Origin: Mucilaginibacter paludis DSM 18603
GTDB lineage: Bacteria; Bacteroidota; Bacteroidia; Sphingobacteriales; Sphingobacteriaceae
Assembly: GCF_000166195.2 (NCBI RefSeq)
Contig: NZ_CM001403.1
Location: 8,048,877-8,112,876, forward strand
Direction of reading: 5' to 3'
Length of the DNA stretch: 64,000 bases
Under the pieces are notes generated by a model, which saw nothing but the letters and a program-made list of their open reading frames with translations, was not told where the DNA came from and did no database searches. The position numbers were made by a program, and so were the translations under genes. Positions 51,500 to 60,424 of this stretch are shown here, piece by piece (the stretch's first letter is position 1; every line of letters begins with the position of its first letter).

Positions 51500-53383
51500 A
51501 TGAAAAACGAAAGAACACCAAATGAACAGGCGATCAGCCGGTCACCATTCCCGTCATCGCGTAAAGTGTACGTCAAAGGGCAGCTGCATGATATTGAGGT
51601 TGCCATGCGGGAAGTACTCCTGAGCGAAACCAAGATTCACGGACGGTTCGGAGAGACTGAACCTAATGCCCCGGTAACGATCTATGATACCAGCGGGCCC
51701 TATACCGACCCGGATATCGACATTGACGTAAAAAAAGGTTTACCCCGCTTGCGGGAACAATGGGTAACCGGCCGTGGCGATGTAGAACAGCTGGGACACA
51801 TTTCTTCTGACTATGGAACACTCCGTGCCCATGATCAAACCCTGGATGCTTTAAGATTTGCACACATCAGCAAGCCTTACCGCGCCAGGCCGGGAATGAA
51901 TGTATCCCAAATGCATTATGCCCGAAAAGGGATCATTACACCCGAAATGGAATATATAGCGATCAGGGAAAACCAGCGGATCGATCTTTTAAAAGAGCAG
52001 CTGAACGGGCAGTATGCGGCCATGGCACACCAGCACCCAGGTCAAAGTTTTGGTGCCAATACCCCAAAAGGCTATATCACGCCAGAATTTGTACGCGCCG
52101 AAGTTGCTGCCGGGCGGGCTGTCATTCCATCCAACATCAACCATCCGGAAAGTGAGCCAATGATCATCGGACGTAATTTCCTAGTGAAGATCAATGCCAA
52201 TATCGGCAACTCCGCTGTTACCTCCAGTATCGAAGAAGAGGTGGAAAAAGCCGTTTGGGCCTGCCGCTGGGGGGCAGACACGATCATGGATCTTTCAACC
52301 GGCAAAAATATTCACGAAACCCGCGAATGGATCATCCGTAATTCACCGGTGCCTATTGGTACCGTGCCTATTTACCAGGCTTTAGAAAAGGTTAACGGAA
52401 AAGCGGAAGACCTGACCTGGGAACTTTTTAGGGATACACTGATCGAGCAGGCAGAGCAAGGGGTAGATTATTTTACCATCCACGCCGGGGTGCTGTTGCG
52501 TTATGTCCCGCTAACTGCGAAACGGATTACCGGTATCGTATCGCGCGGCGGCTCTATCATGGCCAAATGGTGCCTGGCCCATCACCAGGAGAATTTTTTA
52601 TATACACATTTTGAAGATATCTGTGAAATCATGAAAGCCTACGATGTGGCCTTTTCACTGGGTGACGGCTTAAGGCCCGGCTGTATAGCCGATGCCAACG
52701 ATGCCGCTCAGTTTGGCGAACTGGAAACTTTAGGTGAACTGACCAAAATCGCCTGGAAACACGACGTGCAAACCATTATTGAAGGCCCAGGACATATCCC
52801 GATGCATATGATCAAAGAAAATATGGATAAGCAGCTGGCACATTGCGGCGAAGCGCCATTCTATACTTTGGGGCCGCTAACCACGGACATTGCACCGGGC
52901 TATGACCACATCACCTCGGCCATCGGCGCAGCCATGATCGGCTGGTTTGGTACAGCCATGCTTTGTTATGTAACCCCTAAGGAACATTTGGGCCTGCCGA
53001 ATAAAAAGGATGTCAAAGATGGGGTAATCACCTATAAAATAGCGGCTCATGCCGCCGATCTGGCCAAAGGCCATCCCGGAGCGCAGTATCGTGATAATGC
53101 ACTCAGTAAAGCCCGGTTTGAGTTCAGATGGGAAGACCAGTTCAATCTGTCACTCGACCCAGATACGGCAAAGGAATTTCATGATGAAACCTTACCTGCC
53201 GATGGTGCCAAGATCGCCCACTTCTGTTCTATGTGCGGCCCTAACTTCTGCTCAATGAAGATTACGCAGGACGTGCGGGACTATGCCAAAGAAAACGGCA
53301 TGGGCGAAACCGATGCCCTTTCAAAAGGCATGGAAGAGAAGTCGAGAGAATTTTTACAAAAAGGCAGCGAAATTTATCTGTAA
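51500..53383 (+). CDS. thiC: ThiC, hydroxymethylpyrimidine phosphate synthase
   Basis: A 627-residue radical SAM enzyme that converts aminoimidazole ribotide to HMP phosphate, the thiamine pyrimidine. The C-terminal CSMCGPNFCSM supplies the CxxCxxxxC iron-sulfur ligands. DGLRPGC and EGPGHIPMHMI, both strongly conserved, are intact. Length is normal. Two bases separate it from the next gene, so it is cotranscribed under the riboswitch. Confidence 0.97.
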   Translation: MKNERTPNEQAISRSPFPSSRKVYVKGQLHDIEVAMREVLLSETKIHGRFGETEPNAPVTIYDTSGPYTDPDIDIDVKKGLPRLREQWVTGRGDVEQLGHISSDYGTLRAHDQTLDALRFAHISKPYRARPGMNVSQMHYARKGIITPEMEYIAIRENQRIDLLKEQLNGQYAAMAHQHPGQSFGANTPKGYITPEFVRAEVAAGRAVIPSNINHPESEPMIIGRNFLVKINANIGNSAVTSSIEEEVEKAVWACRWGADTIMDLSTGKNIHETREWIIRNSPVPIGTVPIYQALEKVNGKAEDLTWELFRDTLIEQAEQGVDYFTIHAGVLLRYVPLTAKRITGIVSRGGSIMAKWCLAHHQENFLYTHFEDICEIMKAYDVAFSLGDGLRPGCIADANDAAQFGELETLGELTKIAWKHDVQTIIEGPGHIPMHMIKENMDKQLAHCGEAPFYTLGPLTTDIAPGYDHITSAIGAAMIGWFGTAMLCYVTPKEHLGLPNKKDVKDGVITYKIAAHAADLAKGHPGAQYRDNALSKARFEFRWEDQFNLSLDPDTAKEFHDETLPADGAKIAHFCSMCGPNFCSMKITQDVRDYAKENGMGETDALSKGMEEKSREFLQKGSEIYL

Positions 53384-53385
53384 AA

Positions 53386-54000
53386 ATGGAACTGATCGTG
53401 ATTTCAAACCCGGTTGCTGTTGCTGATGAAAGTATTTTAATCAATAACCTGTTTGAGGCCGGTTTGCAATGCTTTCATATCCGGAAACCGGAAAGCGATG
53501 TTCGAACGGTGAGGGAACTGATCGGGGGCATCGCCCCCTTGTTTTATAATCGCATCTCCTTACATCAGTTTCATGAGATCGCCCCCGACTATGGTATCCA
53601 AAGGCTGCATTATACAGAACATTACAGAGCAGGCACAAGTCCTAAAAACAGGGAGGTGCAAAAGGCTAATGGATATATTTTAAGCACATCAGTACATGAT
53701 GCCACATTGCTGCCTGGGTTAACAGATTTTGACTATGTTTTTTTCGGGCCGGTATTCAACAGCTTGTCAAAATCAGGCTATCAAAGTACATTAACGACCG
53801 ATTTTAAACTGAAAAAAAACGAGATCACAACCAAAGTAATTGCTTTGGGCGGGGTTGACCAATTCAATTTAATAAAGATTGAGAAGATGGGCTTTGACGG
53901 CGCAGCTGTGTTAGGCGCGATATGGAATGCCCCATCCTCGGCTGTCGCCAGTTTCCTTACACTAAGCGAAATTTACACTCCGCAAAATATTACATCATGA
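53386..54000 (+). CDS. ThiE/TenI-family protein
   Basis: A 204-residue TIM-barrel protein. FGPVFNSLSKSGY and VIALGGVDQFN match the phosphate-binding loops of thiamine-phosphate synthase and the thiazole tautomerase TenI. It is shorter and further diverged than the adjacent true ThiE, and lacks some pyrophosphate-contacting residues, so a TenI-like tautomerase or a second synthase is more likely than the main enzyme. The stop overlaps thiE's ATG by 3 bases. Confidence 0.8.
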   Translation: MELIVISNPVAVADESILINNLFEAGLQCFHIRKPESDVRTVRELIGGIAPLFYNRISLHQFHEIAPDYGIQRLHYTEHYRAGTSPKNREVQKANGYILSTSVHDATLLPGLTDFDYVFFGPVFNSLSKSGYQSTLTTDFKLKKNEITTKVIALGGVDQFNLIKIEKMGFDGAAVLGAIWNAPSSAVASFLTLSEIYTPQNITS

Positions 54001-54644
54001 TCGACCAACTGCACTACATCTCGCAGCAACCCGAAAACGGATCACACCTCACCGCTATTCAGCAGGCCCTGGAGGCGGGTTGTAGATGGATTCAGCTCCG
54101 GGTTAAAAACCAGCCTCAGGATGTCATCCTTAAATATGCATTCATCGCTAAAAGAATGTGCAACCTGCACGGTGCTAAATTAATTGTCGATGACCATCCG
54201 GAAATCGCATTAGCCGTAGGTGCTCACGGTGTGCACTTAGGTTTACAGGATATGCCGGTAAGCCAGGCCAGGCGCATGGTTGGTGATCAAATGATCATCG
54301 GTGGTACGGCCAACACCTTTCAACATATCCGGCAAAGGGCGGACGAAGGGGTTGACTATATCGGCTGCGGCCCATACCGGTTTACCACAACCAAGCAAAA
54401 ATTAAGCCCCATTGTGGGTTTAAGCGGTTATGAAATTCTTGCCGGGCAGATGGATGCAGCCGGTATCCACATCCCTGTTATTGCCATCGGCGGTATTTTA
54501 CCAGAGGATGTCCCTTTGATCAGGCAAACCGGTCTCTATGGTGTGGCCATTTCAGGGGCGATCACTTTTTCGGGTAACCGGGAACAAACTGTAGCGCAAA
54601 TTTACCGGCAGTTAAAAACACCTTGTTTAAAACGAGTCATTTAA
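53997..54644 (+). CDS. thiE: ThiE, thiamine-phosphate synthase
   Basis: This encodes 215 residues from the ATG at 53997, which overlaps the preceding stop (ATGA); a longer upstream frame lies inside the previous gene. IQLRVKNQ, LIVDDHPEIALAVGAHGVHL, GGTANTF, GCGPYRFTTTKQ and VIAIGGI mark the substrate and phosphate sites. It joins HMP pyrophosphate and thiazole phosphate to give thiamine monophosphate. Normal length, complete. Confidence 0.95.
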   Translation: MIDQLHYISQQPENGSHLTAIQQALEAGCRWIQLRVKNQPQDVILKYAFIAKRMCNLHGAKLIVDDHPEIALAVGAHGVHLGLQDMPVSQARRMVGDQMIIGGTANTFQHIRQRADEGVDYIGCGPYRFTTTKQKLSPIVGLSGYEILAGQMDAAGIHIPVIAIGGILPEDVPLIRQTGLYGVAISGAITFSGNREQTVAQIYRQLKTPCLKRVI

Positions 54645-54659
54645 AGTCCAATAAAAACC

Positions 54660-55430
54660 ATGTTAAAAATAGCCGATAAAACTTTTATTTCGCGTTTGTT
54701 CACCGGTACCGGTAAGTTCAGTTCGTCTGTCCTGATGGAAGAGGCCCTATTGGTATCAGGTTCAGAACTGGTGACCGTCGCGCTCAAGCGGATAGATATG
54801 AAGAACAATGAGCAGGATGACCTGCTGATCCGGCTGAGATATCCGCATATCAACCTGCTTCCCAATACCTCCGGTGTTCGCACAGCAAAGGAAGCGGTCT
54901 TTGCGGCCCAGCTGGCCAGGGAAGCCCTGGAAACCAACTGGATCAAATTAGAGATCCATCCCGACCCCAAGTACCTGATGCCCGACCCTATCGAAACCCT
55001 GAAAGCCACAGAAGAACTGGCTAAAATGGGCTTCATTGTATTACCCTATATCCATGCTGACCCGGTATTGTGTAAAAGGCTCGAAGATGCGGGCACCTCG
55101 GCAGTGATGCCTTTAGGCTCACCCATTGGCAGCAATAAGGGCTTAAAAACCATCGATTTTTTAGCGATCATCATCAGCCAGAGTATCGTGCCGGTGATTG
55201 TGGATGCAGGGATAGGATCGCCATCCGATGCTGCCTGGGCGATGGAAATTGGCGCCGATGCCGTCCTAGTCAATACCGCCATTGCTGTTTCAGGCGATCC
55301 TGTAAAAATGGCCGGTGCTTTTAAAATGGCCGTGATAGCCGGACGGTCGGCCTATGAGGCTAAACTAGCCTTGCCGGGAACTCATGCTGTGGCCAGCAGC
55401 CCACTAACCTCGTTTTTAGATGAAAAATAG
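54660..55430 (+). CDS. thiG: ThiG, thiazole synthase
   Basis: A 256-residue TIM-barrel enzyme. The conserved Lys that forms the imine with deoxyxylulose phosphate is in LVTVALKRID. LPNTSGVRTAKEAV, LMPLGSPIG-type PLGSPIGSNKGL and DAGIGSPSDAAWAMEIGADAV are standard ThiG segments. It builds the thiazole with sulfur from ThiS and dehydroglycine from ThiH. It overlaps thiH by 11 bases. Confidence 0.96.
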   Translation: MLKIADKTFISRLFTGTGKFSSSVLMEEALLVSGSELVTVALKRIDMKNNEQDDLLIRLRYPHINLLPNTSGVRTAKEAVFAAQLAREALETNWIKLEIHPDPKYLMPDPIETLKATEELAKMGFIVLPYIHADPVLCKRLEDAGTSAVMPLGSPIGSNKGLKTIDFLAIIISQSIVPVIVDAGIGSPSDAAWAMEIGADAVLVNTAIAVSGDPVKMAGAFKMAVIAGRSAYEAKLALPGTHAVASSPLTSFLDEK

Positions 55431-56538
55431 CTTTACGGATACGTTTAATACCTACAGTTGGGAAGATACCAGGGCCAGTATCTACGCTAAAACAAGTGAT
55501 GATGTGGAACGGGCTTTAGCTGCTAAAAAGCGAACATTGGAAGATTTTAAAGCTTTGGTATCGCCTGCTGCAGCGCCTTATGTGGAGCAAATGGCGGTGA
55601 TCAGCCAGCGGCTGACCCTGGAACGCTTTGGCAAGGCTATCCAGCTCTATGTGCCACTTTACCTTTCCAACGAATGTAATAACATTTGTACCTATTGTGG
55701 TTTCAGCTATAATAATCACGTCAGACGTAAAACACTTTCGCCGATCGAGATCATGCAGGAAGTAGCCGTGATCAAGAATATGGGTTACGATCATGTGCTT
55801 TTAGTTACCGGTGAGTCTAATCAAACGGTGCATGTTGACTATTTTAAAAAAGTGCTTGAGCTGATCGGTCCGCATTTCGCGCATATTTCGATGGAAGTGC
55901 AGCCGCTTGACCTGGAAGATTACCGGCAGCTAACGCCTTACGGCTTAAATACCGTATTGGTTTATCAGGAAACGTATCACCGGGAGGATTACAAAAAGCA
56001 TCATCCCAAAGGCAAAAAGTCGAACTTTGAGTACCGGCTGGAAACACCCGACCGTTTAGGGCAGGCTGGAATCCATAAAATGGGTTTAGGCGTTCTGATC
56101 GGTTTGGAAGACTGGCGCACCGACTGCTTTTTTACGGCCCTGCACCTCAGCTACCTGGAAAAAAATTACTGGAAAAGTAAATACAGCCTTTCTTTCCCGC
56201 GGTTAAGGCCTTTTAGCGGCTGCCTGGAACCCAAAGTGGAAATGAATGACCGGGAACTGGTGCAGTTGATTTGCGCCTATCGCCTGTTTAACGGAGAAGT
56301 AGAACTTTCTATTTCCACGCGGGAATCAGCGCATTTCAGGAACCATATTATCAAGCTGGGGGTAACGGCCATCAGTGCCGGATCTAAAACCAATCCCGGA
56401 GGCTACGCCGTTGAACCGGAGTCACTGGAACAGTTTGAGATCAGTGATAACCGAAGTCCTCAAAAAATCGCGCAAATGATAGCCGAACAGGGTTACGAGC
56501 CAGTTTGGAAGGACTGGGATAACGGCTTAGCACGTTAA
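55420..56538 (+). CDS. thiH: ThiH, tyrosine lyase (radical SAM)
   Basis: A 372-residue radical SAM enzyme. CNNICTYCGFS gives the CxxxCxxC cluster motif, followed by LLVTGESN and a C-terminal SAGSKTNPGGY region. It cleaves tyrosine to dehydroglycine for thiazole synthesis; the presence of thiH in place of the glycine oxidase thiO implies an oxygen-independent route. It overlaps thiG and precedes thiF by 2 bases. Confidence 0.95.
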   Translation: MKNSFTDTFNTYSWEDTRASIYAKTSDDVERALAAKKRTLEDFKALVSPAAAPYVEQMAVISQRLTLERFGKAIQLYVPLYLSNECNNICTYCGFSYNNHVRRKTLSPIEIMQEVAVIKNMGYDHVLLVTGESNQTVHVDYFKKVLELIGPHFAHISMEVQPLDLEDYRQLTPYGLNTVLVYQETYHREDYKKHHPKGKKSNFEYRLETPDRLGQAGIHKMGLGVLIGLEDWRTDCFFTALHLSYLEKNYWKSKYSLSFPRLRPFSGCLEPKVEMNDRELVQLICAYRLFNGEVELSISTRESAHFRNHIIKLGVTAISAGSKTNPGGYAVEPESLEQFEISDNRSPQKIAQMIAEQGYEPVWKDWDNGLAR

Positions 56539-56540
56539 CA

Positions 56541-57608
56541 ATGTTGGCAACTGAAGAATTAAAAAGGTACAGCAGGCAGGTCATTCTCCCTGAATTCGGG
56601 TTATCAGGCCAGGAAAAATTAAAGAACGCCAAGGTGCTGATGATCGGCGCGGGAGGCTTAGGTTGTCCTGTATTACAATACCTTACTGCGGCAGGGGTAG
56701 GGACCATCGGCATTGTAGATGACGATGTAGTAGATCTGAGCAACCTGCACCGGCAAATTTTATATGCCACAGCTGATATAGGTAAACTGAAAGCAGAGGT
56801 GGCGGGAGAAAAACTGAAGCTGCTTAATCCAAACACTACTATAAAGGTTTATCCCGAGCGTATCACGAATGATAATGCAGAACATATCTGTAAGCATTTT
56901 GATCTGGTCATTGACGGCTCGGATAATTTTGAAACACGTTACCTGGTGAATGATACCTGTGTAGAGTTCGATAAGCCGCTGGTATTTGGCTCAATATTTA
57001 AGTTTGAAGGCCATGTTTCCGTATTCAACTACCAGGGTGGGCCTGATTACCGGGATGTGTTCCCGGATTCACCACCAGCAAATGAGGTTCCTAATTGTGC
57101 AGAGATTGGCGTGCTCGGCGTATTACCCGGGATAATAGGTACCTACATGGCTAATGAGGCCATCAAGATCATTTGTGGTATGGGCGAGAGCTTATCGGGA
57201 AAGTTAATGACCATTAATGCGCTTGACAATGCCATTGGGATTTTTAAAGTAGCTAAAGGAAAAAAGACTGGTAAATCAAGTGATAAGCCGCTTACTGAAC
57301 TGACATCAGCAGGTCATCACGAGATAACAAAGGACGAACTAAACAGCTGGCTGGAGAACGATTCAGATACGATATGTTTGGTTGACGTCAGGGAAACGTA
57401 TGAATTTGAAGATTACAATATCGGCGGAATTAATATTCCTTTGTACGAATTGCAAGGACATATCGAGGAATTACCGAAAAATAAAAAACTGGTATTCTGC
57501 TGCCAGACCGGCCAACGCAGCAAAATCGCTATTCAGTTATTAAAACCCGTTTTCAACGGCAAAATGTATAACTTAAAAAACGGAATTTATTCAGATGCAA
57601 ACCTATAA
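56541..57608 (+). CDS. thiF: ThiF/MoeB-type adenylyltransferase fused to a rhodanese
   Basis: A 355-residue protein. The N-terminal E1-like domain (about 1-240) has GAGGLGCP, DDDVVDLSNLHRQ and the PNCAEIGVLGVLPG region. The C-terminal domain (about 255-350) is a rhodanese with FCCQTGQRS as active site. It adenylates ThiS and probably hands over sulfur from its own rhodanese. The first zinc Cys position of MoeB-like proteins (YRCLFP) reads YRDVFP here, so zinc binding may be lost. thiF by context; a dual role for molybdopterin is possible. Confidence 0.9.
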   Translation: MLATEELKRYSRQVILPEFGLSGQEKLKNAKVLMIGAGGLGCPVLQYLTAAGVGTIGIVDDDVVDLSNLHRQILYATADIGKLKAEVAGEKLKLLNPNTTIKVYPERITNDNAEHICKHFDLVIDGSDNFETRYLVNDTCVEFDKPLVFGSIFKFEGHVSVFNYQGGPDYRDVFPDSPPANEVPNCAEIGVLGVLPGIIGTYMANEAIKIICGMGESLSGKLMTINALDNAIGIFKVAKGKKTGKSSDKPLTELTSAGHHEITKDELNSWLENDSDTICLVDVRETYEFEDYNIGGINIPLYELQGHIEELPKNKKLVFCCQTGQRSKIAIQLLKPVFNGKMYNLKNGIYSDANL

Positions 57609-58446
57609 ATATTCCACGGTGTTAACCATTGCAGGTTCAGACAGCAGTGGCTGTGCCGGTATACAGGCTGACTTAAAAACATTTGCTGCACTGGGATGCT
57701 TCGGTACATCAGCAATTACTGCGGTAACTGCACAAAATACATTGGGCGTTACAGCCATTCACCCGATCCCGTCAGCTCTGGTGCAAAGCCAGATGATCGC
57801 GGTAATAGAGGACATGCGTCCGTCTGCCATTAAGATAGGCATGATACCGGACTTAGAACAGGTTGAGGTTATTGCAGCAGTTTTAAAGCTTTATAAAGGT
57901 ATACCCATCATACTCGACCCGGTTTTAAGATCTTCCAGTGGAGAAAACCTAATAACCGGGCCAGCTGTAGAGGCCATGAAAAAATACCTCTTTCCGCTGG
58001 TTAGCTTAATTACGCCCAACATAGATGAAGCTTTTGTTTTTTCCGGCTCCGTGATTAAAAGCCTGAAAGGCCTAAGGGCTGTTGCCGATCAGATTGCCCG
58101 ATCAAACGGCGTAGCCGTATTACTGAAAGGTGGCCATCTAACCGGGGCTGAACGCTATAATGTTTATGCTGATTCCACCGGACAGGAACAGGTTTATACC
58201 TATCCTTATATTGCTTCCCGCAATACACGAGGAACGGGGTGTACCTTATCTTCGGCAATTGCTGCTTACCTGGCGCGAGGCAATTCTCTTACAGATGCGA
58301 TATCGCTGGCCGGAGAATATGTAAATATAGCCATTAAAGAAGGGTGCAATGTCAGGACGGGAAAAGGAAATGGTCCTTTGAATCACTTTTTCAAACCTAG
58401 AAAATTGGCCAGAATAGAATCATTAAAAGATCAGAGCTATTACTAA
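57595..58446 (+). CDS. thiD: ThiD, HMP/HMP-phosphate kinase
   Basis: A 283-residue ribokinase-fold kinase. Early TIAGSDSSGCAGIQADLKTF and late RGTGCTLSSAIAAYLARG are the substrate and ATP/anion-hole motifs; LLKGGHL lies between. It phosphorylates HMP to HMP pyrophosphate, completing the pyrimidine half. It overlaps thiF by 14 bases and ends the operon. The following 180 bases (58.45-58.63 kb) contain no gene. Confidence 0.95.
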   Translation: MQTYKYSTVLTIAGSDSSGCAGIQADLKTFAALGCFGTSAITAVTAQNTLGVTAIHPIPSALVQSQMIAVIEDMRPSAIKIGMIPDLEQVEVIAAVLKLYKGIPIILDPVLRSSSGENLITGPAVEAMKKYLFPLVSLITPNIDEAFVFSGSVIKSLKGLRAVADQIARSNGVAVLLKGGHLTGAERYNVYADSTGQEQVYTYPYIASRNTRGTGCTLSSAIAAYLARGNSLTDAISLAGEYVNIAIKEGCNVRTGKGNGPLNHFFKPRKLARIESLKDQSYY

Positions 58447-58629
58447 TATTTATAGAGACGATAATGTTCTATGCCGACAGATAAAAATAAAGTCTCCCAT
58501 CATACGGCCCTTGCTATTCAGACCCTACTCATAGAACTCCAATTGCAGATCTGAGCAATACTGTATCATCATGGTCATAAAGTTACTATAAATGAAATAC
58601 ACCGAATATTCAGCTATGGGTTTTAATTG

Positions 58630-58881
58630 TTAAGTATTTTGGAAACCTACCGATATAAACCTTTTCAGTTTTTCCAGTCTTTTAGCCTGTCCCGGTAAGG
58701 TATTTTCATTTCTGAGATTTTCGGAAATCTCTGATAGGCAAAGAGGTACCTGTGCGGCATCTACTATGCCACTGGAGGCAAAGGCATACAATTCGCTCCA
58801 TTGGCCGCCATGCCAGTCAGCGGCAATGTTTTGAGCAGTTTTTAATGTGATTGTTCCTGTGATTTTACGTTGTTTAAATGT
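58630..58881 (-). pseudogene. C-terminal fragment of a conserved mobile-element protein (second copy)
   Basis: Directly after, and in the same frame as, the TGA of the gene at 58882, the minus strand continues open for 83 codons: IAADWHGGQWSELYAFASSG, then QVPLCLSEISENLRNE and a lysine-rich end. A homologous fragment occurs at 42679-42882. There is no start codon, so it is either a relic or a tail reachable only by stop-codon readthrough. Confidence 0.6.
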
Positions 58882-60042
58882 TCAGTAACTGTAATTCGAG
58901 CGAACCATTTCGTTATGCTTTTCCTGTAGTGCATGGTGGGTCATACCCAGTTTGTTTGCTAATGCCACGAAGTCTTTGACCACGCCCTCGCGTATCTGCC
59001 AGGGGAAACTATAAACGAGGGCCTCCTGCTGTAAATTAACAAGTAAGGGCACAGGTAAGCGAAGGCTGTGCGCATGCTGTAAGATGACAATACGGTTGCA
59101 GGTTTCGTGATATGCTTTATCATCCAGTTGCGCATATTTTAAGCGGTGCGCCAGTTTTTCTAACTGGCATCGCCGCAGATCGGTAATCGGTTTATGTTTT
59201 TTCCGCTTTGCGGTCTTTTTTACTATATGCAGGTCGTCAGCAAGCATGTCCTCGATATAATCAGGGTATTTAATCCTGATTTCTTCCAATGCGAACAGCT
59301 TGTTTTTTTGCCAGACACGGCGCACGAAGTTGCGGCGTGTACGCTGCTGCTGTAAATCTACCTTGCGCCTGATCGCTTGCTCCTCAAGTATGGTTTGTTT
59401 ATCACCAGACTTGCCGAAATTCTGATAAAGCTGGCGCAGGGCTATCAGCACCGCAGTCCGCTTTTGCGTGTGCAGTTCATGGTCAAGCATTTTGGCGACC
59501 TCGGCGGCACTAAGGGCGTCCCCGGTGGCAACCAGTTCCCGCAAATAAACGGTTTCCCCATCCTCCGGTAATTCGGGCGGGACGGGCGGGAGTTTCCTCA
59601 AATCCGCATTCAGCGGGAATTTTTCACGAAAGGACTTCAACCGATTTAAGAAGTCTGTCCCCGCCCCTTCCATTTCCATATCCAAATCTTCGGCTTCCTT
59701 TTCTTCGGCATAGATCAGCTTGTCCCAATCCTCATATTGATGGTAACAAAACCGCCAGTCGAAATGGTGATGCTCAATTTCGCCCTTGGTCATGGCTCGG
59801 CTGAGAAAAGGGAACGCCGTATGCAGCCCCATCGGCCTGCGGTTGCGGTCGCACCAAATCTCAGCGTGCATATAAACGTAAATGCGGGGCGGGTACTTGG
59901 TTTGAGGTTTGAAATAGTAATCCACCCGCCCCGAAGCCTTGCGGGGCAGGGCGTTCTGCCGTTCGTATTCCTCACGTTCCCGTAGGGACATCACATATCC
60001 CTCTTTAATCTTTACCATAGCGGTATTGCTTGAATGTTCCAT
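58882..60042 (-). CDS. Hypothetical protein of the PRTRC element
   Basis: This encodes 386 residues from the ATG at 60042 (an upstream start at 60141 would overlap the preceding small gene). It is basic and helical, with an RKASGRVDYYFKPQ segment, a HHFDWRFCYHQYEDW region rich in His and Trp, and a Lys/Arg-rich C-terminal half that may bind nucleic acid (TAKRKKHKPITDLRRCQ). No family named. It is the last complete gene of the minus-strand PRTRC-linked operon. Likely a mobile-element maintenance protein; function unknown. Confidence 0.7.
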   Translation of the reverse strand: MEHSSNTAMVKIKEGYVMSLREREEYERQNALPRKASGRVDYYFKPQTKYPPRIYVYMHAEIWCDRNRRPMGLHTAFPFLSRAMTKGEIEHHHFDWRFCYHQYEDWDKLIYAEEKEAEDLDMEMEGAGTDFLNRLKSFREKFPLNADLRKLPPVPPELPEDGETVYLRELVATGDALSAAEVAKMLDHELHTQKRTAVLIALRQLYQNFGKSGDKQTILEEQAIRRKVDLQQQRTRRNFVRRVWQKNKLFALEEIRIKYPDYIEDMLADDLHIVKKTAKRKKHKPITDLRRCQLEKLAHRLKYAQLDDKAYHETCNRIVILQHAHSLRLPVPLLVNLQQEALVYSFPWQIREGVVKDFVALANKLGMTHHALQEKHNEMVRSNYSY

Positions 60043-60058
60043 TGGGTTGGCAGCACAG

Positions 60059-60244
60059 TTAACGGCGGTACTTTCCTCGCCTGTCGGCGGCTTTCCTGCT
60101 TCGGCGATCCCAACCCCAAAAGAACCATGCCCATATCGCAAAGGCGATGGTTATGCCATAGACCAAATGATGGCTGTTTAATGTGGCGAAGTATACTCCT
60201 GTTGAAATAAAACAGGTGCAGATGAAATAAATGAATGTTTTCAT
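60059..60244 (-). CDS. Small membrane protein
   Basis: This 61-residue frame encodes two hydrophobic helices (FIYFICTCFISTGVYFA and TIAFAIWAWFFWGW) and a basic tail (RRSRKAADRRGKYRR), so the tail should face the cytoplasm. Its start overlaps the stop of the preceding small gene (ATGA), supporting genuine translation. No family recognised. It is part of the PRTRC-linked operon. Confidence 0.55.
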   Translation of the reverse strand: MKTFIYFICTCFISTGVYFATLNSHHLVYGITIAFAIWAWFFWGWDRRSRKAADRRGKYRR

Positions 60245-60423
60245 AGCTGTTCAGTTTTAAGTTTCATTAATATTTGGTAAACATGTTCCCAATAGGCGTA
60301 GCGTTTCAGGTCGTTTTCAGTAGGCGTAGTTACACGGTAATGGCGGTAATCATCTGCCTGTAACAGGGCAAGTTCAAGGTTTTCCACCTCAATGACCTTG
60401 CCATTTAAATCTATTATCTTCAT
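60241..60423 (-). CDS. Small conserved-looking soluble protein
   Basis: A 60-residue acidic protein (start LNGKVIEVENLELALLQADD, then a basic stretch and a HVYQILMKLK end) located one base after the PRTRC ThiF-like gene and overlapping the next start. The pattern is that of small accessory proteins of conjugative elements. Function unknown. Confidence 0.65.
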   Translation of the reverse strand: MKIIDLNGKVIEVENLELALLQADDYRHYRVTTPTENDLKRYAYWEHVYQILMKLKTEQL

Positions 60424-60424
60424 A

